The notes under the pieces: model-generated
What the model was told of the DNA's origin: nothing
Seen by the model: the letters and a program-made list of their open reading frames with translations, nothing else
Database searches by the model: none
Assembly (NCBI GenBank): GCA_904063045.1
Contig: CAJFCJ010000020.1
Location: forward strand, 1,666,916-1,730,915
Length of the DNA stretch: 64,000 nucleotides
Reading direction: 5' to 3'
Origin: Dimorphilus gyrociliatus
Taxonomy: Eukaryota > Annelida > Polychaeta > Dinophilidae
Translations under genes and position numbers: made by a program
Shown: positions 23,435 through 34,364 of the stretch, one piece after another
Numbering within the stretch: the stretch's first letter is position 1
How the letters are laid out: every line of letters begins with the position of its first letter

Positions 23435-25697
23435 ATGACTTTATCGGATGAAATTTGTAAACCTGTAACTAGTCCTAATACTATTCATCGAGAGGTTCTA
23501 AACTCTCGTCACCAATGGGATATTAATGATAATATTTTACCAACGGTAAGATAAATTGCTTAGTCTGTCAGCATAAATTAGCTATTACATAAAGATTCTT
23601 TAACGAGAAGCAGTTGAAAGGCGTATAAATATGTAAATTATATAAAGTTCACAGTGGCGGTTTTTGCGGTTTTTTAAAATTGAGTTTGATAATATTTGAA
23701 GAAAGAAATAATAAATATGCTAAAGGAGTTGCATTTACGAGTTATTTATCAATCGACGCCTCGATAAACACGTGACCCAAAACACGAACGTTGTCACCTC
23801 TTATCTTATCGAACTTCCGAAAAGTCAATAGAACGCCGTTATAAAACAAAGAAGACGTTTTTAATTTGGTTGAGCCTTCTAAGTAGCCAGTAAACAACTT
23901 TGCACCTGCCCCAATCTGGACGCTTTGTTTTTCAAAGTAGAATTGGACATTGGTATCTTCTTTTATTTGCATCTAATGCATAGCCAGGAGCGTGTTGACT
24001 TTTCATTATATCCGTATATGGACAGGGCTCTAATCGCCTGAATGTGTGGGTGAAAGGCGCGAAAGCATCGACTTAGGCGAGCGCGATACTATTAAGTTAA
24101 TGTTTTAACACCGCTTCGTGCGCCTTTGAAGCGTCTCGTGATGTAAGCTGGGAACTTGTAACAGGTGTCACGAGTCTCCGACCCCCAGACCTCTCCTTCT
24201 TCTCTCTCTGCTGGACGTAATACTGGCGAGTTAAACAATGCCGCGTTCCCTAAATTCTTTCTTAAATACAGCTTTTATACTTTAATCCCCATATCCTTTT
24301 CTTTTTTGTTTTTCAGATTTCGGAATTTGATTCTTTTCAAGAGTGGCCAAATGGACACGCTCGCTATGTCTATCCAGCCGATGTTGAAGACGCTAGGCGT
24401 CACACATCGGGATGGGCAATGCGAAATACCAATAATCATAATGTAAATATATTAAAAAAGAGTTGTCTTGGAGTTTTGGTTTGTTCTAAGCGTTGTGTAT
24501 TGGAGAATGATGAAAAAGTACACATGAGACCAGCCATATGCGATAAGGCAAGAAAGAAGCAGATAAGTGAGTATGAGTTTTAAATTTAGAGGAGTAGGCC
24601 TATTAGCTTGACGCATTCCATTCCGGCAATAAAAAGGAAAGGGTGAATGAATGGAGAAACACGCGAAAATTCAATTGACGCGTGATTTTTTTTGAGAAAA
24701 TCAATTAAAAAGACGGGTCTAGTCCGCCCAGCTACGACACTGATTGATTATTTGTATCTGTTTCTCTTCGAAAATAGACAAGACTTGCCCGAATCCTAGA
24801 TGTGGGGGTCGATTGGAGCTGATGGCCTGCCGAGGACATTGTGGTTATCCAGTAACACACTTTTGGAGACAATCAAATGGAATCATCTTCTTTCAAGCCA
24901 AAGGAATTCATGATCACCCACAGCCTGAGGCCAAGTCATCCGCCGAGGCACGTAGACATAGTTCATCGTGTTTGACAAAGGAGAATAGGCAACCTCGTCT
25001 GGTGATGGCTCTTTTTCTTTTCTATATTTCGATTTTATATTGTCTCGTTTCAATTTCTATAAAAAACCTTCCGAAGAGAGGAAATATAACTAATTATTCA
25101 TCGACTTAACAGGCTATTAGAAGGATGAATAGTCCAAAGAAAAGAGCGTCAACGGAGCCAATTCCACCACCAATCCCACCCACATCCCTCCCGCCGACTT
25201 TTGACTGTGTACCTCATAATACTGCTCGGTTCTTCGAGCCGACTTTTCCAGCCGATTTCGACGTTGCGAATCATACCTATCCAACATTACGACAATACGA
25301 AAATCCGCCTCAATATACGGAATACCAGCATCAAACTAATCATAACGTACCAGCAGAACAGTATTGTCCGCAAATTTTCAATCCAATTCAGGAAAATACC
25401 TACAATCCCCCTAACGGCTCGATTGATTTATGCTCCTTTAACGATCCATCAGAATTCATTCAATTCCCTAATAAGCGACCAAATGAAGATATGATGTCTT
25501 TTTGCCCAGCATATGCTCAGACCAACCTAAAAACTAGTCCGCCACCACAAAGTTCAAATTCATACGTGGAGCTGCAACCTCCCGTTACAACTAACCTTGA
25601 TCTGTTTGCCGCACCATATTCAACCCTTAGATACATATCCGGAGATGTTGGCGAATACAATCCCTTCCTTCCGACATTTGGATATGCAAATCAATAG
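23435..25697 (+). CDS. gcm: Glial cells missing (GCM) transcription factor
   Basis: Zinc-containing GCM-domain DNA-binding protein; controls glia and haemocytes in flies and other lineages elsewhere. Four exons: 23435-23545, 24317-24566, 24778-25001 and 25113-25697 (phases 0, 1, 0), giving 389 aa. The GCM domain runs from about residue 27 to 190: [68 protein letters not shown] and [15 protein letters not shown] are all near-identical to the family, with zinc-binding Cys and His present. After it comes a Pro/Asn/Tyr-rich region without known domains, as in other GCM proteins. Intron 1 is 771 bp, long for this genome. The start is the first ATG after the TATA box. The exon 3 donor (CTG|GTGATG) is the least secure join. 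Confidence 0.95.
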
Positions 25698-25932
25698 GAA
25701 AAGAGAAGATAGAGAAGAAGAACGGAGAACAAGAAAAAAGAACTATATTACAATTTCGCTACACTTGACTAAATTAATTTATTTGTTTCTCTTTTTCAAT
25801 AAGTGTCATTTATATGAAAAACATAGATAAATTCTTGTTTTTAGAGATATTGTTATCATATTTCTATATTTTTTCTCTATAAAAAATGGACCAGTAGTAG
25901 CCCTAAGGACTTTTCTTCGAGTTTCTAAATCG

Positions 25933-25940
25933 ACCCGCAT
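25933..25940 (-). promoter_or_regulatory. GCM consensus octamer in the gcm 3' flank
   Basis: ACCCGCAT, exact complement of the GCM-binding consensus ATGCGGGT, 236 bp after the gcm stop codon. It could serve autoregulation, which is known for fly gcm, but a single match may be chance. Confidence 0.35.
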
Positions 25941-27307
25941 AATAATAGAACTAGGCTATAAAAATCGACTTTTAACGTCTACAGCTACTTAGATATACAC
26001 AATTAGAAAAGAACGAGAAAGAAAAAAGATTTTTTGAAAGAGGGGAAGAGAAGGGGAGCGAATGTGATAGCTATATTTAAAAATAAGCTAGAAAATGTGA
26101 TTCAAACATTTCCCGCAGATTTTTTTATTATTAATGAATATATTAACACAATTATTATTATTGTAGTTTAATCCCCTGACTTTCTTTTTTCGCCAGCTGT
26201 CACATAGCGGTTTTAAACAGTAAACCCGTAAGTACTGCAGTCATGTCATCATTAACACCTGTTACACTGTATATATTAAATTATCCTGATCGAAATGTTA
26301 ATATGCTGTGTTATTTAAATCATGCTTTTATTATTATTTTTACAGTATAGGTGTTTATAAATATTCATAAGTAGTTATTTTTTACCGTCTAATGGGCATA
26401 ATTTAGACGAAAGAGAACAGAGAAAGGTATATATTGATAAAGAAAGAGAGAGGAGGAAAGTTACAATTGATATAAAAGGTTGTCGGTAGCTCTTTCACGG
26501 TAGCTCGGTAATAAAAAAAGACCTAAAATCGTAATGAAATAAAATTGTTATAGTATTATTCAAACACCCTTTTTATGTAAATTTATATATTTGTCTATTA
26601 ACTCTTTCAACCGTTTATAATTGCTCTTACCAAGTGATACGAAACAGTCGGTCTTATAAGGAGAAAAAAGGATAAAGAAAGGCAGTCGAGGCGAAACGAC
26701 ACATACTTCACATTAACGGCAAGTCAGATGGAAGATATCGTATAATTTCTTACTCATTTACCAATTGAAAAACTAACGTATATATTAACCGCGAAGAGGT
26801 CGACTTAGATAATTAATCAACTCTAAGGTCGACTAATAGTGACGTAATTATGACGTATGCTTCGTTCCCCTCCGTTTCACATTCACAAAAAAACGAGTGA
26901 GCATAGAAAAGCATAAGAAGAGCTAATAATAAAAGCGTCACAGGAAATTCTATAATAGAGTACCTCGTGTGTTTATTTCCCGCCATCAGCTCGGAGTAAA
27001 TAACTCAACGGAACGTTTGACTTGTGTAACGTGTAAAAAGAAATAAAGAAAAAAAAGAAAAGCTTTCAAGGCGTCGTCTGTTAGACGTCGTCGCAATGTA
27101 AGAAACAATAAAATAGTCGTGTTAGTTCCATAAAAGGTCATTCTTTAGATTGTAGTAAAACAGTGTCACGAGCGAGCTTTTTTTATTTCCTTCAATTCAA
27201 AGTTTTTGTTGTTTCTTTTTTATGAGAGCGAAATTGTAAAGTTTATCAATCGATTCAAGCAATGTCTGTATATTGAACTTTTCGCAGTGACATGCGAATA
27301 TCATAAT

Positions 27308-27392
27308 GGAAAAAAAAAGAAGACAGAAAAGAGAAAGAGAAAGAAAGAAAGAGAGACGGAGAGAGAAAGAAACATAGATAGAGATAGATAGA
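27308..27392 (+). repeat. Purine (GA/GAAA) microsatellite
   Basis: Imperfect GAAA and GA units ending in GATAGATAGAGAG. A pure-purine strand of about 85 bp in intergenic DNA. Confidence 0.85.
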
Positions 27393-27573
27393 GAGCTAAA
27401 AGCACACGAGCGTATAGGAAAATAAAAAATAACACTCCGATAACATCAGCCACACTCTATGCTGGAACGCATCTACTTTAGGAATATTAATGAGATTGTA
27501 GCCTATTCATACTAATCTATACTTTTAGCGGTTTTTGTTGTAATTTGAAAATGAATGCAGTACGTATGTATTA

Positions 27574-27574
27574 G

Positions 27575-27603
<29 letters not shown>
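27574..27603 (+). repeat. (TA)n microsatellite
   Basis: About fifteen TA units in intergenic DNA. Confidence 0.95.
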
Positions 27604-27605
<2 letters not shown>

Positions 27606-30150
27606 TGTGCGTACTGTATAGTATATATACGGGTTGTCAGAAAGCTTCCGTGACTAAGTATTCTATATCAACGTTTTATCATTAATTCTACAATTCTATT
27701 CAACATAGAACCCAGGATTTCAAACTTTGAATATATATATCAAAATTTATATATATATATATATTGTATATATAAATTTATAGTTTAAACTCTTTTTTTA
27801 AACAAGTTCCCTCTTTTGACCAATATTCGATCACCGCCCATTCGTATCCGCCTCCCTTTCCTATCTCTACAACAGATCCTGTTCAAGAAGTTTTGTGGCT
27901 TTTGTTAAAAAACCAATATAATAGAGAGACTATACAACCGTTCGACTTTTGCAAAAGAAAATAAAGAAGTAAATTGAAAAGGCGGCGCGCACGCGCATTT
28001 AAATAGAAAAAGAATATATAAAAAAAAAGAATTATAAGATAAAAAACGATGGAAAGAAATAGTTTTTTTTTGTTATCTTTTGTCTATTTTTTGTTTTTTG
28101 GATAAATTTTTAATTCTGTTGAATTTAGAATAAAAAAATAACGGAAAATTAAATATTTTCCGAAAATTAGTATTTTTTTCAGCCTTTTCATTTTCTGCGG
28201 GCCGTATCTTTTTTATCTTTAATAATAAACATTATAAACAATTTATTATTATAATTATTATTATCGTACAATAAAGTTATTATCATTTTCTTTCTCTTTC
28301 AGTCTATCATTTCCCCTATATGGGATATTTGTCCAGGAAGTTAACGATTTCCGACTTCCGGCTGTTTGTAAGAGTTTTGAAATTATCTCTGTTGGGTATT
28401 CATATTTTCTAGGCGCGTGCCAACGGAGTATCCAAGAATAAGTAACGCCCACCGTCACCTGGCTTTTTATAAGGCGTTTAGTTAATCGCCATAAATACAC
28501 GCCTCCGTGACGTCTATTATTTACGTAGACAAAAGATAGATGGGCGTAAAGGGGAGGTGGGAAGGGAAAAGGGTAGCGGATGATGGGTGGGCCAGATGAG
28601 TTATTTTTGCAGTTTGGGCGTCAAAAAAAACATAACCATAAAGACTGTTTAAGGAGAGTGAATCTGATGAAGAGAAGAAGCCTTTGAAAAACAAAAAAAA
28701 AAACTCATCTCCATCGGATGGGAGGGCAGCTGCCGAAAACAAAGATCGCGCAGGTGCTTTTTTCGTCTGACTTTTTGTGACATTGGCACCTGGAAAACGG
28801 AAAAGCTGATAAATTACCGACTAACTTCGCTTTTTTTTTTGTAGAAGGACGCTCACGGACCATTTAACTCGGACGTCTGTCTTACGAAATTAAGATAGGT
28901 CATAGGGGTTGGGTCAATTTTCATATTCATTTCTACAGCTCAATCCTCACAATTTGTCACGTTGGAAAAAATGGAACCATTTTTTTACCTTCAATTTCAC
29001 TGTTGACAAAAAGGATTTCTTTAATAATTTTTTCCATATTGTCAGTTATTATGGTTTACAATTACTTAATCCTTTAATCTAATATTTGTGTTTCCACTCT
29101 TCCTTTTATCCCGACCATCTTCTTTTTTTATATAATCTATTCTACAGTAAAATACATAGGTTACAACGGAACCGGAATTCTTCTGTTATGCAGACACTTG
29201 TCATTTTAAGAGGATAAAAGCGGATATATAAAATTAGAAACCTGTTCATATACATTAAAAAATGTGTTTTCTTTTTATAGAAACTTCTCTCTATCTGATT
29301 CTAATAGTTAAAAATATAAAATAACGATAAAAATGTTTATAGATCTCATTTAAACATTTTCTCTTATTTTATTAAATGAATCAGACAGATCGTTAAATAA
29401 ATTTAAAAAAAAAGAGATGGCATAATTAGATAATCATCAAACAGACAGCTGGTATGGCAAAAACACAAAAAAAAGAGTAAAAAACGATTAATTTCTAATA
29501 ATAACACTTCTTTTCTCCTTCCACTTCCCTTGTTAACTTATTCACTGTCTAGTGTAATTTAGAAACTTTTCCCTATTCATTGTTACCTTAATACCTTCAT
29601 TATGACGTAAAGTTTACACAAAATTGTAACCTGATAGTTATATTAAAGACTTTCTTAAACGAGTTCAAAGTTTTCTTCTTTTATGAAAAGCAAGTATTCT
29701 TTTTTTCTTTTTTTTTTTTAATATGATTCATATTTTTATTGGTTAAATGCCTTAAATCTCGCATAAATTAAGCAAATGTACTGTTAATATATTGTATATA
29801 CTATGTTTTTTTTTTACAATATACAGAAGCTAAGTTTAAGAGTTTTTATGCAATAATTTTAACTGTCAAGACATCATTTTAGAGGTTTGTATCAATTTTT
29901 ATAGATATATACAATCAATTGAAAATTGGATACACCTTCTTTTCTTTACTTTGACATTTTAAAGATTAATTTTTGCTATTTGTAGTCTAAACCAATTATT
30001 CTATGTAAGGCAAAGAAATAATAAATAATCTAGATGGCATTAGTTGTTCTCAATATGTTATTGTATTTTTATTGAATAGTGAACTATCTTTTTTACATAT
30101 ATGTCTTTTTTCTAAACACTCGTTAGGACAGTTGATACAAAAGTGACAAA

Positions 30151-31190
30151 ATGACAGCGTGGAATGAAGAAGATGTCATCCTTGTAAAGGCTTCGGATAA
30201 ATGTAGCTTTACTGTTCATTTATATGGTGCAACTCTTATCTCATGGATGATCGATGGGAAAGAATTGATATTTGTGAGGTGAATGCTTTATTAAAACTGT
30301 TCAAGTTTCATTAATAGGTCATTGACTATTTTATAGCGAAAAATCATTATTTGACAACAAGAAGGCAATCAGAGGTGGAATACCGCTTGTATTTCGTTCG
30401 TATATGGTTTTTTCCATTCAAATAGAAAACGTTTACCATGCTATTGTCTTACAGCTAATTTCGGCCCCTGGGAAGCTGGACCTCAACACGGGTTCGCTAG
30501 AATAAATCGATGGACAGTTTCCGACAAACCTCGCAAAGTGAGATAACAAAAGAGTAATTTCAAACAATATTCAAATATTTCTACTTACCTTTGTTATCAA
30601 TCTATTTATAGGATGATGATGGTAATTATCGAGTCTCACTCATCTTGGAATCTAATGATGCGATTCGTTCCATGTGGGGTTATCCGTTTCGCTTGACGTA
30701 TACAATAATTCTCTCTGAAAAGGAGAGGTGTATAAGAACAGAATTTTCTATTGAAAATACCAGCGACAAAGAATTTCCTTGCACGTTTCTTCTTCATACC
30801 TATTTTAAAACTAACGATATCTCTTCCGTTGAGATATCCGGTTTAAAAGGCGCATCCTTCCTGGATAAGGTAGCCGGAGGCACTGGTGTAGAAAATAGAG
30901 ACGTAGTAACAATTGGGGAAAATGTTGACCGAGTTTATGAAAATGTACCTAATGAGACTCTAATTAAAACTTCCACTTATCAATTGAAGATGGTAAAGCA
31001 CAACCTACCAGATACGGTTATTTGGAACCCATGGTCGGAAAAGGCGAAGGCAATGTCAGATTTTGGCGATGAAGAATATCGCACGATGTTCTGCGTTGAA
31101 GCTGGTCATGTCTCAAAACCATTTATAGTTGATCCCGGAACTACACATAAAGCAGAACAATGTATTTCCGTTTTGCATTTAAGCAATTGA
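30151..31190 (+). CDS. Glucose-6-phosphate 1-epimerase / aldose-1-epimerase-like protein
   Basis: Enzyme of the galactose mutarotase superfamily, nearest to the YeaD/YMR099C hexose-6-phosphate mutarotase group, which interconverts alpha and beta anomers. Four exons: 30151-30278, 30337-30395, 30455-30537 and 30612-31190 (phases 2, 1, 0), giving 282 aa. Motifs are FVSEKS, RGGIPLVFPNFGPW, QHGFAR (His), LLHTYF (second His), VIWNPW and SDFGDEEYRTMFCVEAGHV, whose Glu is the likely base. The fold is a single beta-sandwich and the length is as expected. The donor after exon 2 (TTTC|GTTCGT) is weak, but the protein join VFPNF is exactly the family sequence. The enzyme is cytosolic, with no signal peptide. 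The true substrate cannot be read from sequence. Confidence 0.88.
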
Positions 31191-31551
31191 AAATATATAA
31201 TATAACTCAGACTGTATTTGAAACTTATGCTAATTTATAAATTTAAGGATAATCCTTATTTCCTTCTATCCTTTTAAACTATTGAAGAACACTTGAAAAA
31301 CTGAGTACTCTTATATAAGTTAGCTAAATAAAATACAGCACACTTTAAATGAAAAATTTCTTACAACATGTTTGTTATTCGATTCCCAATTAATAGTTAC
31401 ATATAGGCCTATTAGCTATTTTTGGTTCAAATAAACGTAAATTTACAATATACTTATAATATTTCAAAAGTTTTAATTGATATAAAATGCGTTTATTTGG
31501 TATTTTGAAGTCATTGAATGTGCATACGTTTTGTCCAAATTGTGGTATAAT
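31191..31551. other. Short intergenic region
   Basis: 361 bp, AT-rich, with AATAAA near 31327 for the upstream gene and TAGGCCTA at about 31405. Nothing else is seen. Confidence 0.5.
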
Positions 31552-34173
31552 ATGACAAAGGTATATAGTAGTGTTCAAATAATTTTTCTATTGTCATTAT
31601 TCTCAACGCATCAACGAACTACTGGAGAACATACCTGCCTCTTTAATTTTTGTAAATGTTCTGGAGGAAGAGGAGGTAGACAGTAAAGATAGAATAAAAT
31701 TGAAATATTTAATGATTACTCTTTATTTATTTAGCATTTTCGATTGATTGCTCTAATCACGATTTCAAGAATTTGAACGCTTCTGATCTTTTAGAGCAAA
31801 ATTTAACTCCTCAGCAGTTAATATTAAGATCGACCAGTATAAAATCAATACCATCTTTATTAATCGAAAGAAATTTGCTCGAGCTCGTAAACGAATTAGA
31901 TGTAAGCAACAATTTCTTAACAATTATTCCCAACATTACATTAAGTAGGCTGAAGGAGCTAAATCTGAATAATAATCAGATTGGTTTATCTTGGAATGAA
32001 GAAACAAACTTTCGCCATATGGCTGGAATTTCTTGTATATCCCTTGCCAATAATTCAATTACAGCAATTTATGAAGATAATTTCAAAGGCATCAATGAAT
32101 TAAGAACTTTGATATTATCGCATAATCATATTACAAAAATTAGTTATATAGTGTTCAAAGATATTGGTACGTTATATGAAATAGGCCTATCACATAACAA
32201 ACTAAAGGAAATTGAAAACGGAAGTTTTACTCTACCCAGGCTAGAAAAATTGGATTTATCGTTTAATAAATTAAAAACTATCGGAAATATTTTTGGCAAA
32301 GTCGACAGAGTGAAAGAGTTTAATCTGAATAATAATCTCCTTACTTCCTTTACGGCAGCAACTCTGTTTGGTACAAAATTCATAACTAAGATTTTTTTAA
32401 ATAACAACCGATTAAAGAAAATTAATTTTCCAAAATTTAAATTCATTAGAGAATTACAAATTATGAATAATAAGCTAAAGACAATGAATTTAACGCATAT
32501 TTTACATAATCTACATCATCTTAAAGCTGACAATAATCCATTTGAATCAGTCAATAATTGGTTTGAATTACCGAAATTGAAGAGTCTATCCATGATAAAT
32601 TGCGGCCTCCAAGAAATACCGAAGAAATTGAATCAGTCGAATAACTTACTTCATCTTGATTTGTCTAGGAATGCTATTCGGATGATCTATAGTTGTGAAT
32701 TATCACCACTAAAGAAGATTAAGAAATTTGTTATTGATTTTAATCCGATTGAATGTAACTGTAGTTTAGAGTGGTTAAAAAATTGGAAAAGACAAATTGG
32801 CATAAAATTAAAGTGCTTTGAACCTAAATCATTAAGAAATCAGGAACTCTATGATGTACCTCATGAACTTCTTAAATGTCAGTCCGATGATGGTCCCTTT
32901 AAATGTCGTAATGAACATATTTCCACAACTACTCCCCAACCATCGACAACTTATCGATATCGTCCAAAATCTACAAAAATACCTCCTAAACCAACAATAA
33001 TGAATCCTGTAATTTTGAAAGTATACCTAAAGCTAGATACAATTAAACCTTATTTGACATCGGTGGATATAAAATGGCGAAGTTCATCGATGAATAAGGT
33101 AACAATTAATTAATATTTTACATATCTCTTCTGATTTATTCATTCTTCAATAGATATTTGCGTTCAGCATTAAGATTCAAGAAATTGAAGAGGGTTCGGT
33201 TAGTCTTTTACAAGTTCCAAAATATGTTACAAGTCATACCCTTATCGATTTGACTCCGAAAACTCAATATTCTATTTGTGTGGTTGCTCTCGACGATTTT
33301 AATCGTCTCATGGGCAAAGCGTGTACGATATTTAAAACCCTTCAAGAGCCGGAAAATGTAAAATTTACCACTCGAGATATAACAATTGTAGTCGTTATAT
33401 TATGTTGTGTTGTTTCAATATTTGTTGGACTAATATTATTCTATCGTTTTGGACGAAAACCTAAGCGAATAGAGGATGTTTATTCTCCGCAATTAAATTA
33501 TGATACGGAAAATCCTTCAGGTGATGCTCCTCCAAATTACGAGGAATTGAGCTTACAAGAAAGAATTCAACATTTCGACTCGTTGTTTACGGTTGAACTT
33601 TGTGGTTCAAGAAATAGCCAATTAAAACAGTACAAAGAATCACCTGTTAATCCACATAAAAGGTTTAATAATTAAAAATTTCATTAATCCATGTTGGTTA
33701 TCTATAGTCTATTTAATCAATTGTTTAATTTTAGTCATTATATATGCAACGATGAAGTTGGTAAGGAAGGAGAGTCAGAGAGTAGAGAAAACGAAGAAGA
33801 CGAAGAAAATTGTTTTGATTTTAAAGACAATACTTATATAGAGAAGGAGAGCACTGTCTCCAGCCACAAAGAGAGTAGCCCGGTTGAGGCAGAAGATAAA
33901 GAAATAGAGAACGCGAATAATCATGAAGTAGAAAGGAAGAAGAGAAGAAAGAAAAAAAAGAAAAAACAGGGAGATGAAATGGAATCGATAAATAAAGACA
34001 AGGAAGAGAAATTAGATGAGGATGAGGAAAAAGCCAAACAAGTTATTTCCTTGGAAAGTACTGAGCTTGAAGAATTTGAGGAGAAGATTATTGCAGAGAA
34101 GGACGATAGTAGATGTGACAATGTAATCGCTCTATCCCTGCACCAGAATTCAGATAGCGAATGCGACGCCTAG
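31552..34173 (+). CDS. LRR-FN3 single-pass membrane protein (FLRT/ELFN-like layout)
   Basis: Putative cell-surface adhesion or receptor protein. Four exons: 31552-31675, 31735-33098, 33154-33662 and 33735-34173, giving 811 aa. In order: signal peptide (residues ~8-25); Cys-rich LRR N-cap (HTCLFNFCKC...IDCSN) across intron 1; about ten leucine-rich repeats (LNLNNN, LSHN, LDLSFN types); LRR C-cap (DFNPIECNCSLEWLKNW); Thr/Pro-rich stalk; one fibronectin-III-like domain without an Ig domain; TM helix ITIVVVILCCVVSIFVGL; cytoplasmic PPNYEEL. The last exon adds a Glu/Lys-rich tail with a Lys/Arg cluster. If intron 3 (33663-33734, phase 2) is retained, the protein ends at 33675 after 669 aa, so an alternative end is possible. 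The layout recalls FLRT or ELFN proteins; I do not claim orthology. Confidence 0.8.
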
Positions 34174-34364
34174 TTACAATCGCTTGAGGAAAGAATATAA
34201 CTATTTTCATTATTTCGTTTTTTTTAATAAAACTTTTAATATCGTTAAAATGAAAGTAAAATTGTCAAGACAATAAATTGGAGATATGTTATTATTTTTT
34301 GGACAGTCACTGAGATTAATAAGTTCTTGAGAGATAGACAGAATATGAGAAATGAAATAGTATT

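Larger units (their letters stand above)
25698..30150. other. Large noncoding region downstream of gcm
   Basis: 4.45 kb with no acceptable gene. Its contents are an ACCCGCAT GCM-type octamer at 25933-25940, AT-rich DNA, a GA/GAAA microsatellite at about 27308-27392, a (TA)n tract at 27574-27603, an ATAT-rich inverted stretch at 27730-27785, many poly-T runs, and a moderately GC-rich block at about 28300-28900 with two minus-strand frames I reject. Regulatory DNA for gcm or for the enzyme gene downstream is likely. Confidence 0.5.

Noticed and set aside
23742-23972. 76-codon minus-strand frame in gcm intron 1
   Set aside because: Its composition is protein-like, but it stands alone without splice partners or a known family; kept only as a note.
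28261-28742. Two minus-strand frames of 79 and 73 codons
   Set aside because: Adjacent but not joinable by clear splice sites, with no family similarity; one is a translated Ser/Phe-rich low-complexity tract.
33921-34121. Minus-strand Ser/Phe-rich frame
   Set aside because: Mirror of the Glu/Lys-rich last exon of the LRR gene.
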